A program made the position numbers and the translations under genes. Shown piece after piece: positions 12,345 to 24,724 of a stretch of DNA of 64,000 nt. Numbering within the stretch: the first letter of the stretch is position 1; each line of letters opens with the position of its first letter. This DNA is from Hermodice carunculata (lineage: Eukaryota > Annelida > Polychaeta > Eunicida > Amphinomidae): NCBI GenBank assembly GCA_964020975.1, contig OZ026612.1:136654763-136718762 (forward strand), given 5' to 3'. Under the pieces are notes generated by a model. The model saw only the letters and a list, made by a program, of their open reading frames with translations, did no database searches and was not told where the DNA came from.

Positions 12345-13397
12345 AGAGAGCAGCATGAACAGCCCATCCTCAGCTGACCTTGACATTCAACTTTTAATAA
12401 TTCTCACTCTGGTCTGGTGATACCCAGAAATTGCTCCTTTACAATTTTGAAGCTACTGGGCAAGGGGTTTTGCAGAACAAGACCTTCCCAGGATTTTGTC
12501 AAAGAAGAGAGCTGTGTGAACAGCCTCTCCTCAGCTGAACTTGACATTGAACTGATCATAAGTCCCACCCTGGTCTTGCGGGTGAATATTTTGGTGATTT
12601 TCTATCACAATCTCCTTTTACTCACATTGTAAATCAACAGGAACATTTCATCACCTGGTGAACAATTTTGGTTCATCCTCCAATAAGCTACATTTCCACC
12701 AAGATTCACAGCAATCTGAGTGATGGTTTTGGGGAAGAAGTCAAAAATGGGGAAAACATACGCAAATTTGAATGAAAACAGAAATGAGAGGACTGTGACA
12801 GTCCTTTGCTCAGCTGACCCTACATGTACAGACTGAAGCGGTAATGTCAGAGAACTACGATATCAAGGTAACCTCTATTTCAGACCATGATAACTGGTGT
12901 TGACATGTACATATCCCCTTGTCAATCATAAAAAAAAATACAGTAAAATAGCAGCACCACCTGTTCAACAAATTAAGGTACAGGGGTCTCCACAAGTTTC
13001 CCTATGCAATTTGAAGCAACTGGCTAGGTGGTTCTGAGATCTTTTAATGTTTTGCCAAAAATTAACAAAATTCATTAATTCAAAATCTAAAATTCAGTGG
13101 ACTGTGACCATCTGAACAAACCTGGTAGAGACTCACCCAAATTTCAAGCGAATCTTCTTGATGATTTTGGAGAAAAATTAAAAATGTTAATTTCAGTTGC
13201 AATCCCCATTCACTTACATTATAGAATGCATCCATGAACCAGCAAGCACCCGAACTGAAAAAAATTGTTAAAAATCAGGTATCAAGAACAAATTAAGAAT
13301 TGGGAGTCCCTGGAATGTTCCAGTGTGATATCAAGCAATTGGGTGAGCGGTTTCAGAGAAGATTTTTTTAAGAGTCCCGAAAACAACAAAAAAATCA
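12345..13397 (+). repeat. F1 repeat, left part (interrupted by a nested array)
   Basis: It starts with two successive 5'-end-like hairpin segments (about 12345 and 12508, GAGAGCTGTGTGAACAGCC type, each followed by CTCAGCTGA and TTGACATT) and a third of the GGACTGTGACAGTCC type near 12790. It continues through the monomer landmarks gcagcaccacctgttcaac (12953), tcaagcaattgggtgagcgg (13332) and acaacaaaaaaatcataa (13383), where it is broken. The missing remainder resumes at about 14682, so 13398-14681 is an insertion. Confidence 0.8.
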
Positions 13398-14681
13398 TAA
13401 GAAACTAGAACAGGCTGATTTTCCAACAGAAAATCAAATGTCTGCCTGTGCGCCCTTACTATTGTCAGCCTTATTTTTATAAATAGGCATACCGATTCCA
13501 ATGATCTACAGATATGAAGGTACACACTTTATTGACATTTCAAAAGGTTGATTTTTGACGAAATGCCCACGTAACCTTGAAAAATAGGTCATGGTCATAC
13601 ATTTGCAGTTACAGGCAAGGTCTTACATAGAAACATAATCACACAAAATGTCAACCTCTTTAAGACAAATCTTTCTCGAGTGAATCTGCAATGATTTTTA
13701 AAAAGTGGCCACGTGACCTTGAAAATACGTCAAGGTCACCCATCTACAATCCCAACCTAGTTGGCATTATGGAACATAAAAAAGCAAAATTCCAACCTCC
13801 TATGTCAAATCCTTGCAGAGTTGCTGCATACTTGTCAATTTTAGATGACATGCCCACGTGACCTTGAAAAATATGTCAAGGTCACCCATCTGCGATCCCA
13901 AGCAAGATCATATATAGGAACATCTTCACATAAAATTTCAACTTCCCAAGTCAAATCTTCCTTGAGTTATCATGTCCACATTGATTTTAAATGAAATGCC
14001 CATGTGACCTTGTAAAATAGGTCAAGGTCATACATCTGCAGTTACTGCAAGCAACAAGCAAGGTCTTACAAAAGTCTACATAGAAACATAATCACACAAA
14101 ACGTCAACCTCTTCAAAAAAAAAAGAAAGAGTCAAATCTTTCACGAGTGCATCTGCAATGATTTTTAAAAAGTGGCTAAGTGACCTTGAAAATAGGTCAA
14201 GGTCACCCATCTGCGATCCCAACCTAGTTCATGTTATGGTACATAATCATGCAAAATTTCAACCTCTTAAGTCACATCCTTGCGGAGTTACTGCGTTCGC
14301 GTCAATTTTACATGACATGCCCATGTGACCTTTAAAAATAGGTCAAGGTCACCCATCTGCAATCCCAACATTGTTCATATTATGGTACATAATCATGCAA
14401 AATTTCAACCTATTAAGTCAAATCCTTGTGGAGTTATTGCGTCTGTGTCAATTTTATATGATATGCCCACATGACCTTGAAAAATAGGTCGAAGTCATAC
14501 ATCTGCAATTAGCAGCAAGGTTTTATATAGGAACATCTTCACGAAAAATATCAACTTCCCAAGTCAAATCTTTCTCCAATTATCGCATCCGCAACGCACA
14601 CAACGATGTGTTGAAGAAGAAGAAGAAGAAGAAACAGACACAAAAACAATATGTCCCGCTGTTGCACGGGGAGACATAATA
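13398..14681. repeat. GGTCA-type tandem array (family F2) nested inside F1
   Basis: About seven diverged monomers with a period near 145 bp. Each carries a TGACCTTG ... CAAGGTCA pair (about 13574, 13714, 13860, 14007, 14180, 14328 and 14472), followed by catctgc and a phrase about aacatnnnnacacaaaatttcaac. The array ends with (GAA)n and an imperfect terminal hairpin, ATGTCCCGC ... CACGGGGAGACAT (about 14649-14676), then TAATAA. The flanking F1 sequence reads across the junction as in intact copies, which marks this as a nested insertion. Confidence 0.8.
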
Positions 14682-14834
14682 AAAATCACTGGAGCATGAC
14701 CATGTGAACAAACTTGGTAGAGACCTACCCAAGGTACATTGCCACCAAGTTTGAAGAGAATCTGGTTGACGGTTTCAGAGAAGAAGTTGAAAATGTAATA
14801 AGCATTAAGATGCCCATTGACTCACCCTGCCATT
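14682..14834 (+). repeat. F1 repeat, right part
   Basis: It resumes the interrupted F1 monomer with aaaatcactggagcatgacc, ggtagagacctacccaagg and caccaagtttgaag, then gcattaagatgcccattgac. Confidence 0.75.
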
Positions 14835-16010
14835 ACAAAATCACCTCTTTCAACTTTACAGGCATGGTGACCTCAAAAAAATAGGTCAAGGTCACTGATA
14901 CATACAATTCTAGCTTTGGACATTGTCTATATGTCCTATAAATTTAGCAAGTCTAATCCAATTACTTTTCAAGATATGAAATTTTATATCTTAAAACACA
15001 TTTTGGCTCATAATTTCCATCAAATTATAGGTGGCACCACTTATATTACTACCGACTTAGACTTTGACCTCCCCCACAATCCAATCAAAATTGGTGAAGA
15101 TCTGCCACAGATTAAAGATGCTAGAGTGTTCACAAGATTTTCATATTTTGACCCCTATATTGCATAATATTGTAAGTGGTACCACGAACCATCAAAGAGA
15201 ACCTAGATTTTTATACCCCCTATAAGTCCTGAGAGTTATATTGAGCTAACTTGAAAACTGTGGACAATACTTCGGTCACAAGATTTTCACATTTCAACCT
15301 GAATATTATTAGTGTTCAAAATATGTGCCCCACATTTAGCTTTCCATACATAGTCCATTTGTTCAAATCAGGTAATAACTTCTCCAGTTATTGAAGAAAA
15401 ACAATGACTTGGACAAGCACCAAACTCCATAATTACTGAGTCACAGTGACCCAAACAGCAGGTCACCAAGTATAGTTTTATGTATTATGTAATCAAGTGC
15501 AATTTTGATCTGGAGGCTCAATTCTCTTTCCCATTGATGTCTAAGGTACACCTGGCCATTACAAAATCACCTTTTCAATTTTACAGGTAAGGTGACCTCA
15601 CAAAAATAGGTCAGGGTTACTGATATTGCATACCATTTTACCTTTGGCCATGGTCTATACATGCATATCATATAAATTTGGCAAGTTTAATCCAATTACT
15701 TTTCCAAATATGGAATTTTACATCTTAAAACACATTTTGGCTCATAATTTCTTTCAAATTATAGGAGGCGCCACTAGTATCATAAGTAACTTTGACTTTG
15801 ACCTCACCTACCATCACACCAAAATTTGGTGAAAACCCGCCAAAAATTAAAGATGCTAGAGTGTTCACAAGATTTTCACATTTTGACCCCTATATCATAT
15901 AATAATGTAGGTGGCACCACCAATATCGAAAGAGGCTTAGATTTTCATACACCCTGTAAGTCCTGGAAGTTATATTGGGCTAACTTGAAAAACTGTGGAG
16001 GGTATTGTGC
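14835..16010. repeat. Two diverged direct repeats of about 715 bp
   Basis: Blocks at about 14840-15300 and 15549-16000 align: ccattacaaaatcacct, a ggtgacctca..ataggtca motif, aattacttttc, cttaaaacacattttggctc, gatgctagagtgttcacaag, then gtaagtcct/tataagtcct phrases. The frames 14916-15167 and 15626-15832 are the same reading of the two copies and share peptide text, but the conservation is as expected for repeated DNA and the second frame is cut short. No coding role is claimed. Confidence 0.75.
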
Positions 16011-16031
16011 AATCGAGCAAAAGTTTAAGGG

Positions 16032-17045
16032 CGGACGTCTCTACAATGATACACTTATGTAGGAAAACATGACCCATATTCATAAATATCAAACCCAGCA
16101 ATGACAGCAAAGAGATTCCAGAGATACCAAAGCATCGATATTCATCTTCCAATACCAATGTGAAGAAACAAATTTCACTCCTGACTTGAGACAGGCAGTC
16201 ACCCACAAAAGGCAACTGGTGGTTTTAAACTGGTCCTCTCAACCTTTGAAATATATATTCTTCATTATATACAGACTATAGTGTTTCCAATATGTACAGG
16301 CCCAACCATTCAAAATCCAAATTTTATTACTTTTGCAAAAAATAAAGTAGAATTGGTAGGCCTATCACTACTTTGGTTCTTCTGACTAGTTCTTCAGCTG
16401 AGTTTACAGCAAAAGTAGAAAGTAGGCCTATATAGTTTATGTGATATCTATGAGTCTGGAATATTATCTAATTAATAAGTTAAGTGATTGAATCACTGTT
16501 ATAGAGTATCAAATGTAAGCAGTAGACTTCTACAAGTCCCTCACTAAATAATTGAAGTTCTACAGATGGACGTCTCTACTATGATACACTTATGTAGGAA
16601 AACATGACCCATATTCATAAATATCAAATCCAACAATGCCAGCAAAGAGATTCCAGAGTTACCAAAGCATCGATATTCATCTTCCAATACCAATGTGAAG
16701 AAACAAATTTCACTCCTGACTTGAGACAGGCAGTCACCCACAAAAGGCAACTGGTGGTTTTAAACTGGTCCTCTCAACCTTTGAAATATATATTCTTCAT
16801 TATATACAGACTATAGTGTTTCCAATATGTACAGGCCCAACCATTCAAAATCCAAATTTTATTACTTTTGCAAAAGATAAAGTTGAATTGGTAGGCCTAT
16901 CACTATTTTGGTTCTTCTGACTACTTCATCAGCTGAGTTTATAGCAAAAGTAGAAAGTAGGCCTATATAGTTTATGTGATATCTATGAATCTGGAATATT
17001 ATCTAATTGATAAGTTAAGTGATTGAATCACTGTTATACAGTATG
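16032..17045. repeat. Tandem duplication, unit about 534 bp
   Basis: 16032-16565 and 16566-17045 are close copies offset by 534 bp, starting at ggacgtctctacaatgatac / ggacgtctctactatgatac. They share the phrase about cattcgatattcatcttcc and the downstream gtaggcctatatagtttatg. Each copy has a minus-strand frame of about 61 shared codons beginning MPFVGDCLSQVRSEICFFTL; its product is not recognised. The substitution level suggests a fairly recent event. Confidence 0.9.
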
Positions 17046-17085
17046 AAATCGACGGACGAAAAGACATGAGCGGTGGTCGCATAAG

Positions 17086-17760
17086 CTCTGTGACCTTTGG
17101 TCAGCAGAGCTACAAATTGCAGCACCACCTTGTGAGCAAATTAAGCACTAGGAGTCCCCAGAAGTGTTCCTGTGTGATATCAAAGCAATTGGAGTTTTGG
17201 AGAAGATTTTTTAAGATTTGCCGCAAAAAGAACAAACCCCCCCCAAATCAGTAGAGCATGACCATTTGAACTAGCTTATATTAACTAGTAGAGACCCCCC
17301 AAGGTATATTGCCACCAAGTTTAAAGTGATCTGCACAGTGGTTTTTGGAGAAGTAACAAATTTGAATTATAACACGGATGACGGATGACAGACAGACGGA
17401 CAACGGATGCCTGACCACCACATAAGCTCAGCTGACTGAGAAGTCAGCTGAGCTAAAATATTGCAGTGCAACCTGTTAAACAAATTAAGATCTGGGGGTC
17501 CCTAGAAGTGTCCCTATGCAATTGTGAAGCAATTGACTGAGTCGTTTCAAAAAGGTTTATTTTTGAAGATTTTACCAAAAAATAAACAACAAAAACCAGA
17601 AAAAATCCAAAAATCATTGTGGCATTACCATTTGGTAGAGACCCACACAAGGTTCATCCTACCAAGTAGGTCCCACACAAGTCTGAAGTGAATCTGGCTT
17701 ACCGTTTTGGAGAGGAAGTTAAAAATGTGAATGGATGCATGACAGCTGAGGGGTCACTAC
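17086..17760 (+). repeat. F1 repeat with 3' terminal palindrome, followed by another monomer
   Basis: Landmarks are gcagcaccaccttgtgagca (17120), caaagcaattgg, ccaccaagtttaaagtg and a tail of ggatgacagacagacggac. The terminal palindrome follows: AGCTCAGCTGACT..AAGTCAGCTGAGCT at about 17425-17453, then aaaa. A further monomer fragment (17460-17760) follows directly. Confidence 0.85.
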
Positions 17761-17984
17761 CCATACTATATAGCCTCATCAGATGACTAACAAGTTAGCA
17801 CAAGCATAAATAGAAATACAAACAGCACAATCCCCATTCCCAGCAACACAGTGTAGGGACTAGGTTTTGCCACGCAGCATAATGTGTAAAGTATTCTTTC
17901 ATATGTCAGCACATTACAAAAATGTTATTTCTCGCATACCTAAAGCATTTTGCCCATATAACAGTGATTTCAGTCTCACACATA

Positions 17985-18325
17985 ACAAGACTATCACTAA
18001 GTCAATATTGACAGCACATTAACCCTTTTCAACCCATCACAGGATTGTCAGTGAGTCAACACTGATGGTGTATTAACCCTGTTCAACCCATGATAATTAA
18101 CACTGTCAATATGTCAACACTGACAGTGTATTTACCCTTTTAACCCATAACATGACTGTCAAAAAGTCAACACTTAAGGAATTTTATCCTTTTCCTATCC
18201 ATAATAAGACTGTCACTATGTGAACATTGAAAGTGTATGAATCCTTTCCCATCAATAACAAGATTACCAACAAGTCAACATTAATAGTGCATTAACCCTT
18301 TTCAACCCATAACAACATTGCCAGT
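17985..18325. repeat. Degenerate tandem repeat, about 60-bp unit, 5-6 copies
   Basis: Recurring phrase order: taacaagactgtcactaagt, caacactgacagtgtatt, aacccttttcaacccata. The copies are clearly diverged. A small inverted motif, cactgacagtg, recurs within units. Confidence 0.8.
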
Positions 18326-18604
18326 ACAAGTAAGTATATTGTACATTGATATAAGATAAATATGACATAGTAGTACTATAAAACTTTGTAAAAACATTAT
18401 TACTATTAATGCTACTGATAATAATCAATGAATGACCACTTTAATTCAAAAGTTACGCATGATAATTATGGTCAAATAAATTAACACATGTGTGAAAGCA
18501 GAGAAAACAAGACACAGATAGAACCAATATTAAATGGCACAATGACAGCGTGCTATAATCCACAACTCATAATTATGCACAAATTGAACCATAGGAAAAG
18601 GAGT

Positions 18605-18640
18605 AAAATAAAATAAAATAAAATAAAATAAAATAAAGGC
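18605..18640. repeat. (AAAAT)n microsatellite
   Basis: About seven units of AAAAT in a row, with no other significance seen. Confidence 0.95.
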
Positions 18641-18798
18641 AAAACAATAAAAGGTAATACAACACAGTCATGGAATAGTCAATTACACATGGTTTGGCAT
18701 TAATTTCTACAGAAGTTGCATTAATAATGATATAGTCCAGACTGTCCCTTCTCCATGTGGAATACAACTGTCAATATGGAAACCCAGACATTAATGTT

Positions 18799-19160
18799 AG
18801 TCCTGCCTACCAGCACTGTGTCCTGAGGCTATCTAGTCCTGCCTACCAGCACTGTGTCCTGAGGCTATCTAGTCCTGCCTACCAGCACTGTGTCCTCAGG
18901 CTGTCTAGTCCTGCCTACCAGCACTGTGTCCTCAGGCTGTCTAGTCCTGCCTACCAGCACTGTGTCCTCAGGCTATCTAGTCCTGCCTACCAGCACTGTG
19001 TCCTCAGGCTATCTAGTCCTGCCTACCAGCACTGTGTCCTGAGGCTGTCTAGTCCTGCCTACTAGCACTGTGTCCTGAGGCTATCTAGTCCTGCCTACCA
19101 GCACTGTGTCCTGAGGCTGTCTAGTCCTGCCTACTAGCACTGTGTCCTCAGGCTGTCTGC
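18799..19160. repeat. 36-bp minisatellite, 10 units
   Basis: The 36-bp unit runs agtcctgcctaccagcactg then tgtcctgaggctatct. Variants alternate ctgagg/ctcagg, ctatct/ctgtct and accagc/actagc. The length is a multiple of three, so a repetitive frame (SSPAYQHCVLRL) is open for most of the array. It ends at TAG where acc becomes act, so coding is unlikely. Confidence 0.95.
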
Positions 19161-19307
19161 TGCCTCTTCGACGATGAAGGCTGCCCACATGTGCACATCT
19201 CTCACATACACACTCTGCACATGCTGAAGACAATCATAAGAATTCAAGTGTGCCAACATTGACCATATCTGGCCACATTAGGTCCTTTTGATGAGCTTAA
19301 TTTATTC

Positions 19308-19402
19308 CAGACATACATGTGCTGGTATGGCTATGTCTGACATACATGTGCTGGTATGGCTATGTCTGACATACATGTGCTGGTATGGCTATGTCTGATA
19401 TG
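19308..19402. repeat. 29-bp minisatellite, 3 units
   Basis: Three nearly identical units of tctgacatacatgtgctggt followed by atggctatg. Confidence 0.95.
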
Positions 19403-19534
19403 GTTTCCTTTTTCCCCCACACCCAGACTATCAACAAAACAACACAAATTTTACATTTTATGCCAATTTGTGTATAAATGTAATCAGCTACATTTGCCAG
19501 AATGTAACATAAAACAAGAAGTGAGTTTTTTGTA

Positions 19535-19880
19535 AAAAACCATTGTGCATCCCCTCGAGCAGGTACCTCTTACCAGAGGCCACCCTTCTAAGAGGGCCAC
19601 CATTCTTCTGTTGATAGTTTGACCTTGACCTTTGACCTCAAGGTCACCTCTTAGCAAACTTAACGGAAGTTTCACCTGGGTAAGTAATGACCAAGTTTGA
19701 TGGACTTCAATCATACCCATTTGAAGATGTGACAGGGAAACCCTCGTTTGCAAGACATTGTTACCTTCAAGTTGATATTTGACCCAAAAGTCATCCACCA
19801 TCATATGAAACAAGTGTTCTTTTAAAAACAAGTGTGTGTGCAAGGTTGCTTTTTTATCTTCTGCAAAATACAACACACAG
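19535..19880. repeat. Solitary GGTCA-rich repeat segment
   Basis: Contains gaccttgacctttgacctca immediately followed by aggtcacctc (about 19620-19650) and an agaggccacccttct phrase that recurs near 59100. The minus-strand frame 19484-19876 runs through it; no domain is recognised and the repeat explains the sequence. Confidence 0.55.
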
Positions 19881-20239
19881 GTTGTCAGATGACAGTTTCA
19901 CCAGTTGCTGGAAACATGAACCACATGCATGAATAGCTCTTTTTGCGTTAATCGGTCAATTGAACTGAAGTACTAAATTTTTATTTTACAGGATTTTTGG
20001 TAATAAGTAAGTTTGCACATAAATGGAATTATAAACCAGTTACTGCTGATGTTTACATATTGTGCGTGATAGCGATTCCAACATGCGACTGAACATGACT
20101 TGAGCAATAATGCCTTCATATGCCAGCATTTCATCTCTGTAAGCATGCGCAAAACTTAAACACCCAATGATAGTCTTGAACACATGCGTGCTGCCTCAGG
20201 CGGAAGTCCATCCAAAAACAAAGTGTGCACCCTCAGGCG

Positions 20240-21600
20240 CAGAAAAAATGCCCCAAATCTACAAGTATCTGTATCAAAAGTTTAAAGTGAATCTGGCATA
20301 TGGTTTTGAAGTCAAAATTTGAACTACCATGGCAGAACCCATGTACATCCATAGGACTGCAAAAACTACGCCCCCCCCTCAAAAAAAACCCCCATTTCAG
20401 TTCAAAAAAAACATTGAAACATGACCTTTTAAACAAAGTTGGTAGATATCTACCTGATGAACATCCCCACCAAGTTTGAAGTGAATCTGGCCTATTGTTA
20501 CGGAGAAGTTGAAAACGTGAATAAGCATTGCAATCCCCACAGTGTGGTAATCAGCTGGAATGTATGCAGTTTGACCTTTCAAGGTCACTCAGGTTTGAAA
20601 TAAACCATACAAATTGGAAGCCCATAGGTACTCTCCTATTAATGTTTAATAGTAACCTTGGGCCTACGATGCACCATTAAAGAAGGTATAAGCCAACGTG
20701 AAAACTGCTGAGTGTGCACAAAAATGCAACAAGGATCTGACCTTGACTTTTGACCCCAACGTTATATATTATTATATGCGAAAATTTCCCAGGCCCATAG
20801 ATTATCTGTACCAAATTAGGAGGCAGCAAAAAATGCACAAAAATTTGTGAAAAATTGAAACAGAATCCCAGCACAACCTTCTGAATATATTAAGATATCA
20901 AGGTACCCCAAAGTGTCCATATGGAATTTCAAAGCAATTGGCCCGGCAGCTTTGCAGCTTTTTCACGATTTAAAATAAAACTGATAAGAAAAAAACAAAA
21001 AAATTACAAATCTAAAAATCACTGAAGCATGACTACTTTAACAAATTTTGGGTACATACCCACCCAAGGTATGTCCCTTTCAAGTTTGATGTGAACATGG
21101 CTTTGGTGAAACATAAAATGTGAATTACCATATTGCAATCTCCATTGACTTACATAGTAATCAACTGAATACATGCATGCATTCACAGCCAAGTGCCTGA
21201 GTAGAAAAAATAAAATAAAATCAGGTATCTGGAATATGGCCACCTAGTGAACACCTTTGTGTTACCATCCCACAAGCTACATTTCCACCAAGTTTCGGAA
21301 CAATCTAAGTGACTATTGAAAAAGAAATAAATGACAAAACTTGCCAAAAAAAACCTAAAAAATTTGCAGTACCACCTCTTGGACAAATTCAGGTCCAGGG
21401 GGTCCCCAGGGGTGTGCCTGTGCAAGTTTGAAGCAATTGGTCAAGCATCAGGCTAACAGTTTTAGAGAAGTCAAATATGTAAATTATGGATGCGGATGGA
21501 CAGATGGACAGACAGGTAGACGGACAGATGACGGATGACAGATGATGACCAATCACAAAAACTTAATTACTTGACTGAAAAGTCAGCTGGCTAAAAACTT
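20240..21600 (+). repeat. Degenerate F1 multimer ending in the family palindrome
   Basis: Four or so decayed monomers (20260-20545, 20870-21180, 21190-21480, then the tail) carry caccaagtttgaagtgaatc (20470), the block cagtaccacctcttggac (about 21367) and gcaattggtcaagc. The tail has repeated gacggacagatg, and the end palindrome is reduced to gactgaaaagtcagctggct (about 21573-21593), then aaaaa. Confidence 0.8.
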
Positions 21601-22956
21601 TGACAAGGCTGGCCCGGATTTCAGCCTATGCTTATTAAATGTTGCAAAGCAACTACATACAATTCACCACTGTAAGCAATTATGCTTGGGCATGTACTGA
21701 AATAATGCGGCACAGAAGCCCTGTACCAGCGTAATACTGAATTGGCAATGCTCCCCACCTGGTGCCAGCAGAACATATCATAAACACTGTCATGTAGTAG
21801 GACTTGGTATACAGTGAAGCAAGCATAATCATGTGCTTGCAGCAGAGGTAAATAAGGCAGTCCTGTGTCACCATATGGTATCGGTAAATAAGGCATATGA
21901 TATCTGTATGCTTAACTTGTTCACTTCATATCATTCAGCTGTTTACACTGAGTAACATTGCATTCCCAGTGCTTTTATTCTCCTCTGCTGCTAACACAGG
22001 ATGAGGAGGTTCCCTTGAATATCAGGGAAAATTCTGTTCAATGTACAAATTCCCTTTAATACTTTCTTATCTCTCCTAAACAATTAAATTAAAAGGCATT
22101 TGATGAAAATTATCAACTGAATCATGGTAATGACTTAATTTCTTTTGATTCTGATTAAATATATTCCATAATCAAAAGGACTTTGACATGGTGTCTGGAA
22201 GCCCATATCAAGCTAATTGGCACAAAAACAAGTATCAGAGAGTTGATCAAAGGTAACTGTTGACCTGAGTTGGCCTTTGATGTGTTCCCAGCTACAGTTA
22301 GGTTATTTTAAGGGGGTGTCAGTATCATGCATGACTGGCATAATTTGTGCAAATATATTATGCTATTAATGGATCAAACTTTTCATGCATCTGGAGATTT
22401 GTCATCACTTTCTCAGGCCAAGGTGCATTGATCAGACAAGGCTATGCAAGATATCTTATTTCTTGGTCGTTAAGTCCTTTGCATCCCTGTTTCAAAATTT
22501 CAGAAGCGCTTCTTTTTAAGTTTACATCTTGGTCTATATGTTGGCTGAAGTTTACCTGTCAATCATTGTTATAGTGTTGTTTTAATGAATTTTATTAGTA
22601 CCCAGCAACAATTGCTACCTGTGTGGCTAAATTTGCACTGGTTTAGTTGGTATGGCTAGTCACAATGTTGGCTGATCCTACCTACCAGGCCTCCTCAAAC
22701 ATAGCTTTGTCTGCTACGTGCAGCTTCACCATATTTATGTGTGGTCTGGTGGGTGTGATACATGAACCTAGGCCAAAGCTATATCGTACATGAAGGGCTA
22801 AGTGGTGGTATGCAAGACTGCACCGTATAGCAATCAATCATCATCCTGCTGGGGGCAAGCCTCGCCTTTCTGGCTAGTTTGGCCCATCCACTGGCAAAGT
22901 TTATCTCCTCAAGTGTAACTATAATTACAAAATCAACCGTACATCACAGTTTATAG
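21601..22956. other. No gene or repeat recognised
   Basis: Only short, mutually overlapping frames occur (21621-21896 minus, 22347-22574 plus). No domain, tandem repeat or element end could be supported. Confidence 0.4.
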
Positions 22957-23195
22957 ACCTGGTCAATATGGCAAGCCATTTTAGAATTTATTCTATGATT
23001 ATAAACATGTGAAATAATCACTTATTTCACATATGTAAAAAGATTTACACATACATGCACGTAAAAATTATATTGCAATTATACATACATGTATATGTAA
23101 AACTATTTCACATATGTGAAATTAATTACTCGTGTGAAACAGCTTTTCACATATGTGTAATAATGGAATAAATGCTAAAATGGCTTGACACAGGT
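22957..23195. mobile_element. MITE-like palindromic element, about 239 bp
   Basis: The ends are inverted copies: acctggtcaatatggcaagc at the left against acctgtgtcaagccatttta read from the right, continuing in both arms as catttta, g, a or c, atttattc. The interior is rich in the self-complementary motif TTCACATATGTGAA (near 23101-23120 and 23140-23155), so nearly the whole element can fold back. There is no coding capacity. No target duplication could be fixed. Confidence 0.7.
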
Positions 23196-23825
23196 TAGGG
23201 GACATTTAATAAATGCCTTAAAGATAGGAACTTAGGTCAAACCAAAATTCTTGCATTCAAATTAGTCACCTCTATTTGGCAACAAGCTAAACTCTTGTCA
23301 TGTACCTGGTGTAAATCTTGTATGATTTTGGCAAGTGTGTAATGGTGGAACGTATATGTATAAGGCCCATAAATGTTTTGTTTTATTTTACAAAACATGT
23401 TTCTAAATTTTGATATGAATAAATTTTCATCAAAATTGTGTTTGAATATTTGGGTTTCTTCATGAGAATAAAATGTGTGCTCATAAACAATCCAGTATAA
23501 CATTTCAATGTTTGAATGAAACCAGATGTTTTTGTCCATGAGAACATTTGGAAAGACACGTGCTTGAAAAACACAAATTCTGCTGGGAACCTTTTGCAGT
23601 CTACCTTGTTCTGTGAAACGCTCCTATTACTGATAAATAATTAAAAACCAATATATGAGGCATGTATACACAGGAGAAAAGTGCAAAGATGGTTCCTGCA
23701 CCTTAGTTGGCATTTGAAGTGAGAGGATAAGTCCTGTACAATCTTTAATTTTTAAGCATGCTGGAACCATCATGTCAGAAGTGTCACACAAGAAGGACAA
23801 CTCTGCAGACATCTGTCTGCCTTGC
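23196..23825. other. AT-rich stretch, nothing recognised
   Basis: Minus-strand frames at 23237-23574 overlap in two registers and show no family features. Confidence 0.4.
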
Positions 23826-24345
23826 ACCTCTACCTGGGACAGAGACCAGGAGAACCTGATACCTGGTGCTGTACTTCTGCCAGGGGCAGAGACCAGGGAA
23901 AACTGAGACCTGGTGCTGTACCTCTGCCAGGGACAGAGACCACGGGAATCGGAGACCTGGTGCTGTGCACCTCTGCCAGGGGCAGAGACCAGGAGAACCT
24001 GAAACCTGGTGCTGTACCTCTGCCTGGGACAGCTAGAGACCAGGAGAAGCTGAGACCTGGTGCTATACCTCTGCCAGGGACAGAGACCAGGAGAACCTGA
24101 GACCTGGTGCTGTACCTCTACCAGGGACAGAGACCAGGAGAAACTGGGACTTGGAGCTGTACCTCTACCAGGGACAGAGACTAGGAGAACCTGATACCTG
24201 GGGCTGTACCTCTGCCTGGGACAGAGACCATGAGAAGCTGAGACCTGGTGCTGTTACCTCTGCCAGAGACAGAGACCAGGAGAAGCTGAGACCCGGTGCT
24301 GTACCTGTGCCAAGGACAGAGACCAGGAGAAGCTGAGACCTGGTA
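23826..24345. repeat. Minisatellite, about 47-48-bp unit, about 11 copies
   Basis: The unit runs about gacagagaccaggagaacct, gagacctggtgctgtacctc, tgccaggg. Substitutions and small length changes (an extra agct near 24032) break the periodic frames, so no product is proposed. Confidence 0.9.
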
Positions 24346-24724
24346 CTGTTATAGCCCTGCCATGTGGTACAGCCCAGAGACTGGTGCTGCAGCCATGTGT
24401 CCATACCAGGCTCATGTCCTGTTTGTCTTATTGATGTGATTTAACATCCTCGGGGAACTCTTCAGATTCTATGCATCCACTTACAGTTTAATAGATTGGT
24501 GAGCATGACACATCAATAATTGATGTTGTGAAAGAGAGCAGGCCAATGATAGAGGTGATGGCAAATATCCCTGTGCTGACACAATACTTAGTGTTGGGCA
24601 CTGGCTATTGATCCAAGCTGCAGCCTGAGCTGCCAGGCCTTGTGTGAATGAGTAAGAAGTGACGGCAATCCATACCTGCCTCGCAGCCATAACATCCTGA
24701 CTTATCATCAGCAATGGTATCCAG

